From the NCBI RefSeq assembly GCF_005502465.1, contig NZ_SCOT01000005.1, positions 1-64,000 on the forward strand: a DNA stretch of 64,000 nucleotides. Direction: 5' to 3'. The notes beneath the pieces were generated by a model. That model saw nothing but the letters and a program-made list of their open reading frames with translations, was not told where the DNA came from and did no database searches. The position numbers were made by a program, and so were the translations under genes. This DNA is from Sphingopyxis sp. L1A2A (GTDB taxonomy: Bacteria; Pseudomonadota; Alphaproteobacteria; Sphingomonadales; Sphingomonadaceae). Below, in pieces: positions 32,724 through 40,633 of this stretch. The stretch's first letter is position 1; every line of letters begins with the position of its first letter.

Positions 32724-33650
32724 ATGGCGATCTCTTCATTGCCGCAACTTGACCGGTTTTTCCTGACCGACGCTGGTCTGGAAACCGATATCCTGTTCAA
32801 CAAGGGCATCGACTTGCCCTATTTTTCGTCGGTGACCTTGTTCACGTCGGACAAGGGCCTCGATGTGCTCGAAGCCTATTACCGCGACTTTCTCGACCTC
32901 GCGCGGCGGCGGGGGACCGGGCTGATCCTGGAAAGCGCGACGTGGCGGGCGAGTCCCGACTGGGCCGAACCGCTCGGTTTTTCGGTTGCCGAACTCGATC
33001 GGTTGAATGGCGCCGCGATCGAATTGCTGACGGGGCTGCGCGCCGAATATGCGGATGTGCCGGTGGTGGTCAGCGGCTGCCTTGGCCCGCGCGGCGACGG
33101 CTATGATCCGGGCCAGATCATGCGTGCTGACGAAGCGCAGGCCTATCATGCGCATCAGGCGGCGGTGCTCGCCGCGGCGGGGGCCGCCATGCTGGCGGCG
33201 ATCACGATGACCAATGTTCCCGAGGCCGTGGGCGTCGCGAACGCGGCAAAGGCGCTGGGAATACCCGTCGTGATCAGCTTTACGGTCGAGACCGACGGGC
33301 GCCTGCCGACGGGCGACGCGCTGGGCGATGCGATTACGGCGGTTGATGCCGCGACGGGCGCCTATCCCGCTTATTATATGATCAACTGTGCGCATCCGAC
33401 GCATTTCGACCGCATCCTCGACGATGGCGCTGCATGGACCGCACGTATCGGCGGGGTGCGCGCCAATGCGTCGTCCCTCAGCCATGCCGAGCTCGATGCG
33501 ATGACCGAACTCGACATCGGCGACCCGGCCGATCTCGCGGCGCGCCACCGCGCGCTGGTCGACCGGTTCCCGAATATCCGGGTGTTGGGCGGCTGCTGCG
33601 GCACCGACCTGCGCCATGTCGCGGCGATTGCGGAGGCGTGCCTGGCCTAG
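32724..33650 (+). CDS. Homocysteine S-methyltransferase family protein
   Basis: A 308-residue TIM-barrel methyltransferase of the BHMT/MmuM family. The zinc-binding cysteines appear in NCAHP (about residue 223) and GGCCGTD near the C-terminus; the N-terminus FFLTDAGLETDILFNKGIDLP replaces the usual DGAMGTEL start. The family moves a methyl group from S-methylmethionine, betaine or similar to homocysteine. The variation at the N-terminus leaves the donor and acceptor open. GGGGGAG precedes the ATG. Confidence 0.9.
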   Translation: MAISSLPQLDRFFLTDAGLETDILFNKGIDLPYFSSVTLFTSDKGLDVLEAYYRDFLDLARRRGTGLILESATWRASPDWAEPLGFSVAELDRLNGAAIELLTGLRAEYADVPVVVSGCLGPRGDGYDPGQIMRADEAQAYHAHQAAVLAAAGAAMLAAITMTNVPEAVGVANAAKALGIPVVISFTVETDGRLPTGDALGDAITAVDAATGAYPAYYMINCAHPTHFDRILDDGAAWTARIGGVRANASSLSHAELDAMTELDIGDPADLAARHRALVDRFPNIRVLGGCCGTDLRHVAAIAEACLA

Positions 33651-33695
33651 GGCTGTTGCCAGCCGATCCGCGCGGGCATAGGCACTGGGCCTTCT

Positions 33696-33716
33696 CGGTG
33701 CGTCGGTGACGCACCG
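33696..33716. terminator. Hairpin between convergent genes
   Basis: CGGTGCGTC at 33696-33704 and GACGCACCG at 33708-33716, a perfect 9-bp stem with a 3-nt loop, in the 80-nt gap between two convergent genes. No T-run follows. Confidence 0.5.
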
Positions 33717-33730
33717 GGCGCTTTAGCGCG

Positions 33731-34471
33731 TCAGGCGACGTCTTCCTGCAGCGCCTTGACGATCGCAGCGACCGACGTCGGGGCATAGGCAAAGCCCATA
33801 TGGCCGCAGTCGACCTCGACCTGGCGGTCGCTTTCGTGCGGCAGTCCGCGCGCGCTGCCCACCGCGATCACCCCGTCATAGGCCGACCACAGGGCAAAGG
33901 TCGGCATTTCGGGGCGCGGCGCGGGGTGGAAGTCGATCGGCGGATTGTCGACCGGATGGCGCGCGACCAGATGGTAGAGCCGCCAGGCGCGGTTGGCGCG
34001 GCGGCTGCCCGAAAAGGGCGAGCCGAGGGTGACGACGCGCGCGACCTTTGTCGGATGATGCTTGGCATATTCGCGCGCGTAAATGCCGCCCAGGCTCCAC
34101 CCGACGAGGGCGGGGGCGTGGCCCGTGCGGTCGATGATCCATTGCACGCGGGTGTCGATGCGCTCGATGATGTCGGGGGTGGCGCCGCGGTTGAAGCCGA
34201 GGCCCCAGGCGTAGCAGCGAAATCCGGCGCGGCGCAGGTCGGCGCGTAATGCCTTGGTCGCCCAGTCGCCCGACAGGAAGCCGGGGAGCACCATCACCGG
34301 CGGATGGTCGCTGTCGGGATTGGGTTCGGGCGGCATCGCGCGGATGCGGCCCCACAGCGCGCGCGCCAGCCCCGTTACCTCGCGCCACAGCAGCCCCAGC
34401 GACGGCGGGGCATCGGGGTCGGCGATGCGCGCGGGCCATTCGGCGCGCCGGGTGAGCAGATTGCGGATCAT
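33731..34471 (-). CDS. Alpha/beta hydrolase (lipase-like)
   Basis: A 246-residue alpha/beta hydrolase. The nucleophile elbow GWSLGG is at about residues 123-128, the oxyanion strand MVLPGFLSGDWAT precedes it, and the C-terminal His is in VDCGHMGFAY. The sequence VTLGSPFSGSRRANRAWRLYH resembles PGAP1/lipase-type hydrolases acting on lipid esters. No secretion signal, so likely cytoplasmic. Substrate unknown. Confidence 0.85.
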   Translation of the reverse strand: MIRNLLTRRAEWPARIADPDAPPSLGLLWREVTGLARALWGRIRAMPPEPNPDSDHPPVMVLPGFLSGDWATKALRADLRRAGFRCYAWGLGFNRGATPDIIERIDTRVQWIIDRTGHAPALVGWSLGGIYAREYAKHHPTKVARVVTLGSPFSGSRRANRAWRLYHLVARHPVDNPPIDFHPAPRPEMPTFALWSAYDGVIAVGSARGLPHESDRQVEVDCGHMGFAYAPTSVAAIVKALQEDVA

Positions 34472-34491
34472 GGAAGGCCTAATCTCACACT

Positions 34492-34549
34492 CGTCATTCC
34501 CGCGAAAGCGGGAATCCAGCTGGACCCCGGGTCAAGCCCGGGGTGACGA
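34492..34549. repeat. Extragenic palindromes, family A variant (copy 4)
   Basis: CGTCATTCCCGCGAAAGCGGGAATCC hairpin joined to a GGACCCCGGGTCAAGCCCGGGG module with a closing GTGACG. Lies between the alpha/beta hydrolase and the downstream PQQ dehydrogenase 3' end. Confidence 0.7.
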
Positions 34550-34557
34550 AATAGAAA

Positions 34558-35730
34558 TCACCGCTTCGGGACCAGCTTTACCAGCTTGCCGTCCTCGCCG
34601 TCGATCAGCAGCCATACCGTGCCGTCATCGCGCACCTCGACCTCGCGGATGCGGGTGCCGAAATCCCAGCGATCGGATTTGGTCAGCTGGTCGCCATTGA
34701 TCGCCATGCGGATCAGCCCTTCGCCCGACAAGGCGCCCATCAGCAGGCTGTTTTTCCAGCCCGGATACAGGTCGCCATTGTACCAGGCGAGGCCGCCGGG
34801 CGAGATCGCGGGGTTCCACCACAGTTTCGGCGCCGCAAATTCCGGCCGGGTCGGGTGGTCGGGAATGTCCTTGCCGTCATAATGATCGCCGTTCGACACG
34901 ATCGGATAGCCATAATTGGCCTTGGCCGCGACCAAATTGACCTCGTCGCCGCCCCTTGGCCCCATTTCCTGGTTCCACAGCTGCCCCGCGCCGTCGAAGG
35001 TCAGGCCGAGAATGTTGCGGTGGCCGAGCGACCAGATTTGTGAGGTCACGCCGCCTTGCGCCGCAAACGGGTTGTCGGCGGGCACGCTGCCGTCGGGGTT
35101 CAGGCGGACGATCTTGCCCAGATTGGCCTGCATGTCCTGCGCCGGGTCGAATTTCTGGCGCTCGCCCGATCCGATGAACAGATATTTGCCGTCGGGCGAA
35201 AAGGCCAGGCGGTGCGAATAATGGCCGCGGCCGGTGACCTTCGGCGACTGGGCCCAGATCGTTTTCAGACCCTCCAGCCGCGGTGTGGCGCCCTGAACCA
35301 GCCGGGCCATGCCGACGACGGCGCCATAGGTGCCGCCGGCGCCGGGCTCGATCCAGCTCAAGTAAACGGTGCCGCTGGTGGCGAAGTCGGGGGCGACGAT
35401 GATGTCGCCAAAGCCGCCCTGACCGCCATAGGCGACCGCAGGAACGCCCGCGACGTCGAGCGTCGGACCGCTTTCCTGCCACAGTTTCAGCTTGCCCGCT
35501 TTCTCGGTGATTAGCGCGGCGCGGGTGCCGGGGACAAAGGTCATCGCCCAAGGTTCGTCGAAGCTCGCGACTTCCTGAACCGTGAACGGGGCGTCGGCAA
35601 CCGGGGTTGTGGGCTGATCACCCGACGCGTCGAGCTTGGCGGGATCGGCAGGCTGGCTCGACGCGGTGCTGGCCGAGCAGGCGCCGGCGGCGAGCGCCGC
35701 GGTAAGGGCGAGGAGCGGCAATATTTTCAT
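34558..35730 (-). CDS. Exported PQQ-dependent sugar dehydrogenase (YliI/Asd-like)
   Basis: A 390-residue soluble aldose sugar dehydrogenase of the six-bladed beta-propeller GDH-B/YliI family, oxidising sugars in the periplasm with PQQ. The N-terminus MKILPLLALTAALAAGACSAS is a signal peptide with a probable lipoprotein Cys at 18. Family blocks: EPWAMTFVPG, HYSHRLAFSPDGKYLFIGSGER, SLGHRNILGLTFDGAGQLWNQEMGPRGGDEVN and YGYPIVSNGDHYDG. The long ORF upstream to 35997 is not conserved and the ATG at 35730 begins the signal. No PQQ synthesis genes are in the window. Confidence 0.9.
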   Translation of the reverse strand: MKILPLLALTAALAAGACSASTASSQPADPAKLDASGDQPTTPVADAPFTVQEVASFDEPWAMTFVPGTRAALITEKAGKLKLWQESGPTLDVAGVPAVAYGGQGGFGDIIVAPDFATSGTVYLSWIEPGAGGTYGAVVGMARLVQGATPRLEGLKTIWAQSPKVTGRGHYSHRLAFSPDGKYLFIGSGERQKFDPAQDMQANLGKIVRLNPDGSVPADNPFAAQGGVTSQIWSLGHRNILGLTFDGAGQLWNQEMGPRGGDEVNLVAAKANYGYPIVSNGDHYDGKDIPDHPTRPEFAAPKLWWNPAISPGGLAWYNGDLYPGWKNSLLMGALSGEGLIRMAINGDQLTKSDRWDFGTRIREVEVRDDGTVWLLIDGEDGKLVKLVPKR

Positions 35731-35810
35731 CGGAAAAGCTCGCTTTGCTGGGGGAAGGATGCGCCAATCTGGCGCGGCGGCGCGGCAAAGTCGAGGGGCG
35801 TTTACGCGGT

Positions 35811-36440
35811 CTAGCGGTTGGCCGCTTCGCGCCGCGCCGTGATGATCTCGACGCTGTCCATAATCGCATCGACCGCTTCGCTGGCTGGCGGCGCATCGGC
35901 ACGTTTTTGCGAGAATTGGCCGCTGTTCATGATTTCCTCGAGCGCGCCGCGGGCGCGCGAGACGCGGCTTTTCATCGTGCCGAGGGCGCAGTCGCAAATG
36001 CTCGCGGCTTCTTCATAGGACATGCCGCCGGCGCCGACGAGGATCAGTGCTTCGCGCTGGTCCTGCGGCAATTCCATCAGGCCGCGCTGCAAATCGGCCA
36101 TTTCGCCGCTGTCTTCCTGGCTGGCGCGCGTCGACATCGTTCGCTCGACCGCGGTTTCGTCATATTCGCCGACAAATTTGTTGCGGCGCATCTGCGACAG
36201 AAAAGTGTTGCGCAAGATGACAAAGGTCCACGCCTTGATCGACGTGCCGCGTTCGAACCGCTCGCGCGATGCCCATGCTTTGACCATCGTATCCTGAGTC
36301 AGATCATCGGCGAGATCCGGGCTGCCTGACAGGCTGCGGCCATAGGCGCGCAAATGCGGGATAACGCCGGCCAGCAACACCTTGAATTCGGTGTCGGACA
36401 AGCTGTCGCCACCCGGCGCCGCAGCAGCGGGGTCGGACAT
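35811..36440 (-). CDS. ecfG: General stress response ECF sigma factor EcfG
   Basis: A 209-residue ECF15 (EcfG) sigma factor, the output of the alphaproteobacterial general stress response. Region 2 spans about residues 25-95 (IPHLRAYGRSLSGSPDLADDLTQDTMVKAWA, WTFVILRNTFLSQMRR) and region 4 about 125-180 (LPQDQREALILVGAGGMSYEEAASICDCALGTMKSRVSRARGALE). Its ATG overlaps the nepR stop by one nucleotide (TAATG), so sigma and anti-sigma are translationally coupled. It should recognise GGAAC-N16/17-CGTT promoters, two of which occur in this locus. Confidence 0.95.
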   Translation of the reverse strand: MSDPAAAAPGGDSLSDTEFKVLLAGVIPHLRAYGRSLSGSPDLADDLTQDTMVKAWASRERFERGTSIKAWTFVILRNTFLSQMRRNKFVGEYDETAVERTMSTRASQEDSGEMADLQRGLMELPQDQREALILVGAGGMSYEEAASICDCALGTMKSRVSRARGALEEIMNSGQFSQKRADAPPASEAVDAIMDSVEIITARREAANR

Positions 36441-36694
36441 TATTGCTTCGAACTTTTCTGGTCGAGTTGCGACAACAGGTCGAGCATATTGTCGGGAAGC
36501 TGTTCGGAAACGATATTGCCGTAAATCATCCGCAGCTTTGCGCTGACCGGTTCGGGTGCCTGGCGACCGGTGAGGGTGCGATGCCACTCATCGCTGTCGG
36601 TGCCGGGAAAGCTGCCCTGCTTGCGAATAGGCGCATCGGTGCCCGGGGGCGGGGTGCCCTGACCGTTCGTCCTGTTGTTGCCTTGCGTAGCCAT
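36440..36694 (-). CDS. nepR: Anti-sigma factor NepR
   Basis: An 84-residue NepR. The C-terminal core LRMIYGNIVSEQLPDNMLDLLSQLD (about residues 54-78) holds the two helices that clamp EcfG and are displaced onto phosphorylated PhyR. The N-terminus is disordered (Gly/Asn/Pro-rich). I chose the ATG at 36694; the frame to 36763 extends into the promoter. The EcfG-type -10 element ends only 8 nt before this ATG, so an EcfG-driven transcript would be nearly leaderless. Confidence 0.92.
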   Translation of the reverse strand: MATQGNNRTNGQGTPPPGTDAPIRKQGSFPGTDSDEWHRTLTGRQAPEPVSAKLRMIYGNIVSEQLPDNMLDLLSQLDQKSSKQ

Positions 36695-36702
36695 GCGGAA
36701 GC

Positions 36703-36727
36703 AACGACGAAAACGGCCGCGAGTTCC
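36703..36727 (-). promoter_or_regulatory. EcfG-type promoter for nepR-ecfG
   Basis: Minus strand: GGAAC (36727-36723), 16-nt spacer, CGTT (36706-36703), exactly the consensus bound by EcfG. It implies positive autoregulation of nepR-ecfG. The -10 is 8 nt from the nepR ATG. Confidence 0.8.
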
Positions 36728-36866
36728 CGACCAGCGCGTTTTTTGCGACGAAAGCGTTGCCAAGATGCCACAACGGCCCTATTCGAGGTGCCGCGCAGGC
36801 GACCAGGCTGGCGGCGAGGGGTTATGCTTTGCCTGTTCCGCACGACGGAAGGCTGGAGAACGCCGC

Positions 36867-37286
36867 TTGCTTTCCGTCATCTATGTTAGCGTTGCCGATC
36901 CGTTGATCGGCGAACAGGACATCGCCGCCCTTCTCGTTCAGGCCCGCCGCAACAACCAACGCGATGCGCTGACCGGCGCGCTGATCTTCAACGGCCATAA
37001 CTTCCTCCAATTGCTCGAAGGTCCGGCCGACAAGGTTGACGCCTGCCTGGGCACCATTCGCCGCGATCCGCGGCATAGCGGGATGATCGAGGTGCGCCGC
37101 CGGACGATCGACGACCGCGCCTTTGCCGAATGGACGATGCTGTACGACCCGAATTTTCGCGGCCATGACGATAATCTGGCGCGGCTGGCGAGCAGCGGAC
37201 GGCTCGACCCGCAGGATGCGTTGATGATGGAAAATTTCATTGCGCTCGGGCGTCGCGGCCGATCGGCCCAGGGCGCTACCGATTGA
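36867..37286 (+). CDS. BLUF-domain blue-light sensor
   Basis: A 139-residue single-domain BLUF photoreceptor that binds FAD and signals on blue light. The flavin-contacting residues are in place: Tyr6 (VIYVS), Asn30 (ARRNNQRDALTG), Gln48 (FLQLLEG), Trp89 and Met91 (AEWTM). The typical DPRH follows at 67-70. I chose the TTG at 36867 because GGAG lies 8 nt upstream and homology starts there; there is no closer ATG or GTG. It is divergent from nepR-ecfG within the stress locus, suggesting a light input, but no output domain is attached. Confidence 0.9.
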   Translation: MLSVIYVSVADPLIGEQDIAALLVQARRNNQRDALTGALIFNGHNFLQLLEGPADKVDACLGTIRRDPRHSGMIEVRRRTIDDRAFAEWTMLYDPNFRGHDDNLARLASSGRLDPQDALMMENFIALGRRGRSAQGATD

Positions 37287-37473
37287 CCGGCGCCATGAGC
37301 TTTTTTGGTGCGCTCGCTGCTTCGGGTTTGCATCGGGGGAGCAAGGCGCTAAGCCTGAACCGCTTCGCGAACGTGACTGCCAAAACTAAGGCCATATTAT
37401 CAACAACCTGACGCCTCCAACGCTCGACCCGCAACCGCTCGACGATGCCAGCTTCAAGCGTGAACTGGCGGCG

Positions 37474-38028
37474 ATGCTGCCGCACCTGCGCGCCTTTGGC
37501 CGCAGTCTGTGCGGCAACGCCGACCTGGCCGATGATCTGGTGCAGGAAACGATGCTGAAGGCGTGGAAGGCGCGCGAACAATATGTGCCGGGACCGGCCA
37601 GCATGAAAAGCTGGGCGTTCGTGATCCTGCGCAACTGTTTCCTGTCGCAGATGCGGCGCAAGAAATTTACCGCCGAATATGATGAGCTGGCGGCCGAACG
37701 ACTGCTCGTCGCGCCCGACGATCAGGACGACAGCCTGCACCTGGCCGACGTCCAGCGCGCGCTGTTGATGTTGCCGGTCGATCAGCGCGAGGCGCTGGTG
37801 CTGATCGGGGCTGGTCAGCTATCCTATGAGGAAGGCGCGGCGATCTGCGACTGTGCGGTCGGGACGATGAAAAGCCGCGTGTCGCGCGCGCGCGCCGCGC
37901 TGCAAGCCATATTGGAAAGCGGCGCGATGCCGCTACGCAGCACCGATGAACTCGCGTCGAGCGAAGTGTTCCGGTCGATCATGGACGACGTCGATCACCT
38001 GACCGCGAACGGACCCGGGCGCGATTGA
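37474..38028 (+). CDS. Second EcfG-like ECF sigma factor
   Basis: At least 184 residues, closely similar to the EcfG at 35811-36440 throughout: AFVILRNCFLSQMRRKKF in region 2 and LPVDQREALVLIGAGQLSYEEGAAICDCAVGTMKSRVSRARAAL in region 4. The first standard start (ATG 37474) cuts into region 2; the frame is open back to 37390 and the upstream residues (LDDASFKRELAA) align with LSDTEFKVLLAG of the paralogue. Translation therefore probably begins at a rare codon, ATT 37396, ATC 37399 or CTG 37408, with AAGG at 37388-37391. A stress sigma paralogue without its own nepR next to it. Confidence 0.88.
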   Translation: MLPHLRAFGRSLCGNADLADDLVQETMLKAWKAREQYVPGPASMKSWAFVILRNCFLSQMRRKKFTAEYDELAAERLLVAPDDQDDSLHLADVQRALLMLPVDQREALVLIGAGQLSYEEGAAICDCAVGTMKSRVSRARAALQAILESGAMPLRSTDELASSEVFRSIMDDVDHLTANGPGRD

Positions 38029-38034
38029 TCGTCG

Positions 38035-38829
38035 TTACGCCGCAAGCTGCGGGGTGAACAACAGGCTCTGACTGATCGCGGCGCGCACCGTATTTTCGCG
38101 AAACGGTTTGGAAATCAAAAAGGTCGGCTCGACGCGCCCGCCGGTGAGCAGCCGTTCGGGAAACGCGGTGATAAAGATCGCCGGCACCGGCGCAATCGCC
38201 AATATATCCTGCACCGCGTCGATCCCCGACGACCCGTCGGCGAGCTGGATATCGGCGAGCACCAGCCCGGCATCGGTCGCCTCGAACGCGGCCACGGCAT
38301 CGGCATGCGTCGCGGCAATCCCGGCGACCTTGTGGCCGAGCGCCCGGACGATCTGTTCGAGTTCCATGGCGATCAGCGGCTCATCCTCGATGATCAGCAC
38401 CGACGTTCGCGATTCCCGGTCAAGTTCGCCCACAGCATCGGCCAGCAATGTTTCGACCGTCGTGCCGTCGGTGCCGGTGATGGTCGCCGCTTCGCCGACC
38501 GAAAAACCCTCCAGCGCGGTCAGCAGCAGGATCTGTCGGCCGAGTGGGGTCATTTGCGCCAGCCGCTGGTTCGCGGCGTGGACGAAGGGATCCTCGCCGT
38601 CGTCGTCGCCTTCGCCATCGTCGATATAAGCGCTTTCCCAGATGCGGTGGAAATTGCGGTACAGATCGATGCGGGTGCTGTGGCCGGCGCTGAATTCGTC
38701 GGGGGCGGCGACAATCACCTCCAGCGTCGTGTGGACAAAATTGTCGCCATGCTGCTGGCTGCCCGTCAGCGCGCGCGCGTAACGCCGCAAGAACGGCAGA
38801 TGCCCGCGAATTTCATCACCCAAACTCAT
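38035..38829 (-). CDS. phyR: Stress response regulator PhyR
   Basis: A 264-residue anti-anti-sigma response regulator. Residues 1-135 are the sigma-like domain (LPFLRRYARALTGSQQHGDNFV, then LTALEGFSVGEAATITGTDGTTVETLL) that captures NepR; residues 142-264 are a receiver (SVLIIEDEPLIAMELEQ, phospho-acceptor Asp193 in LADIQL, SKPFRENTV). GGGAG precedes the ATG at 38829. It is convergent with the second EcfG paralogue, 6 nt apart. An EcfG-type promoter lies upstream, implying a feed-forward loop. Confidence 0.95.
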   Translation of the reverse strand: MSLGDEIRGHLPFLRRYARALTGSQQHGDNFVHTTLEVIVAAPDEFSAGHSTRIDLYRNFHRIWESAYIDDGEGDDDGEDPFVHAANQRLAQMTPLGRQILLLTALEGFSVGEAATITGTDGTTVETLLADAVGELDRESRTSVLIIEDEPLIAMELEQIVRALGHKVAGIAATHADAVAAFEATDAGLVLADIQLADGSSGIDAVQDILAIAPVPAIFITAFPERLLTGGRVEPTFLISKPFRENTVRAAISQSLLFTPQLAA

Positions 38830-38857
38830 GCAATTTATCTCCCGCCCAGACAGGGTA

Positions 38858-38883
38858 TACGCGGTCCGCCGGATATCGGTTCC
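38858..38883 (-). promoter_or_regulatory. EcfG-type promoter for phyR
   Basis: Minus strand GGAAC (38883-38879), 17-nt spacer, CGTA (38861-38858), one mismatch from the CGTT consensus. It leaves a leader of roughly 20-25 nt to the phyR ATG. Confidence 0.65.
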
Positions 38884-39061
38884 GCATCGACGCGTCAAAA
38901 TCGCGCCGCCAACCGCGACGTCCCTGTGCGCTGGGTCACTGCAACTTGTCCGGTTGCGGTGCGTAGAGTCAGCCGAGACACGACAGGCCGATATGTAAGT
39001 GAGTGGAATAACGCCACTTTCCTTATTTTGCGGCAAGCATGCTTTTTTAGGGACCATATTC

Positions 39062-40582
39062 ATGGCAGAGCGGCCCGGTGCGGTACGAGGAAGCGAGGGG
39101 CGACACTTGATAGACGGGGCTGATCTGGATCCAGCGCAGACCGAACGTCTGCGCCTCACCACGTTGCGCGAATACCGAATCATGGACACGGCGCCGGAAG
39201 AGGGATTTGACCGGGTCACCAAAATGGTTGCCGACCTGTTCGATGCGCCGATCGCGCTGGTGTCGCTGGTCGACGACTGCCGCCAATGGTTCAAATCATC
39301 CTATGGCCTCGACACCCCCGAAACGCCGCGCGACATCAGCTTTTGCCAATATGTCCTGACCGAGGACAAGCCCGTCATAGTCGTCGATGTGCTGGGCGAC
39401 GAACGGTTTCGCGACAATCCGCTGGTCACCGGCGATCCCTTTATCCGCTTTTACGCCGGGGTGCCGCTGCGCGCCTATAATGGCGCGATCCTGGGCACCT
39501 TGTGTGTCATCGATCGCAAGGAACGGGCGGTTCTGGCCGAGCGCGAAGTGGCGCGGCTCGAAGATTTCGCCGCGATCATCATGGCAGAGGCCGACATTCG
39601 CCGCATCGCGGCCGAACGCGATGACGCGCGGCAGACGCTGGAGCGCGCGCTCGATTTTTCGGGCATCGCGACCTGGCGCTATGATGCCCGGACCGGCGCG
39701 ATCGAGTGGCGCGGTGCAGTCGCCGAACTGTGGGGCGCCGATTTCGAGACCGCGCTCGCCCATATCGACGGCTTTTTCGACCGCCTCCATCCCGACGACC
39801 GCGAAGCCGTGCGGACCGTGCTCGACGGGTCGATTTCAAACGGCACCCATTATGCGACCGAATATCGCATCGAGCATCCCGAACGCGGGGTGCGCTGGAT
39901 CGCGGTGCGCGCCGACTGGGACGTGCGGTCCGACGACGCCATTCTGACCGGGATCAGCACCGACATCACCGAACAGAAAAGCCGTCAGGAAAATGCCAAT
40001 CTGTTGATGCGCGAATTGCACCACCGGATGCGCAATTTGTTCGCGACGGTCAGCGCGATCATCTCGCTCACCCGCCACGCGGCGACCGATGTCGATGATT
40101 ATGTCGAGCGGATCAGCGGGCGGCTCGACGCCTTGAACCGCGCGCAGAACGTCCTGCTCGGCGCCAATTTCATGACGGGGTCGATGCATGCGCTGCTGCG
40201 CGAGGTCGAGGCGGCGTTTCCGCGCATCCGCTGGTCGGGCCCCGACCTGCTCCTCCCCGAAAACGCGCTGGTGGCGATGGCGCTGGTGTTCAACGAACTG
40301 GCGACCAATGCGGTCAAGCATGGCGCGCTGTCAGGAGCCAGCGGCGACGTCGATGTCCAATGGACGCAGGATCCCGAAGGCGACGCGCCGCGATTGTTCC
40401 GGCTGACCTGGACCGAAACCGGCAATCACGGCCCGATCGGCCCGCCTGAAAAGACCAGCTTTGGCACCTTGTTGATGGAGCGCAGCGTCCGCAACAATCT
40501 GGGCGGCACGATCGAGCGTCATTGGGAACCGACGGGGCTGGTGCTCGACATCAGCTTGCCGGCGCGGTGGCGCGACGCCTGA
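39062..40582 (+). CDS. HWE family sensor histidine kinase (GAF-PAS), PhyK-like
   Basis: A 506-residue soluble kinase. A GAF domain covers about residues 45-180 (DLFDAPIALVSLVDDCRQWFKSSYGL ... GAILGTLCVID), a PAS domain about 195-305 (FSGIATWRYDARTG ... GISTDITEQK), and a kinase core with His320/321 in ELHHRMRNLF, NELATNAVKHGALS and the W-x-E of LTWTETG, marking the HWE group. No TM helix is seen. It is the obvious candidate to phosphorylate PhyR. AGGGA lies 8 nt before the ATG. It diverges from phyR. Confidence 0.92.
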   Translation: MAERPGAVRGSEGRHLIDGADLDPAQTERLRLTTLREYRIMDTAPEEGFDRVTKMVADLFDAPIALVSLVDDCRQWFKSSYGLDTPETPRDISFCQYVLTEDKPVIVVDVLGDERFRDNPLVTGDPFIRFYAGVPLRAYNGAILGTLCVIDRKERAVLAEREVARLEDFAAIIMAEADIRRIAAERDDARQTLERALDFSGIATWRYDARTGAIEWRGAVAELWGADFETALAHIDGFFDRLHPDDREAVRTVLDGSISNGTHYATEYRIEHPERGVRWIAVRADWDVRSDDAILTGISTDITEQKSRQENANLLMRELHHRMRNLFATVSAIISLTRHAATDVDDYVERISGRLDALNRAQNVLLGANFMTGSMHALLREVEAAFPRIRWSGPDLLLPENALVAMALVFNELATNAVKHGALSGASGDVDVQWTQDPEGDAPRLFRLTWTETGNHGPIGPPEKTSFGTLLMERSVRNNLGGTIERHWEPTGLVLDISLPARWRDA

Positions 40583-40633
40583 CCGCGTCCGGTTGATTTG
40601 TTCGCTTTATGTTCCTGTGTTACAGCAGGGGCG

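Noticed and set aside
36822-37166. Minus-strand frame opposite the BLUF gene
   Set aside because: The BLUF protein on the plus strand has all flavin-contact residues; the antisense frame has none.
37300-37395. EcfG-type promoter for the second sigma factor
   Set aside because: GAAC and CGTG near 37357-37375 do not fit GGAAC-N16/17-CGTT in sequence or spacing.
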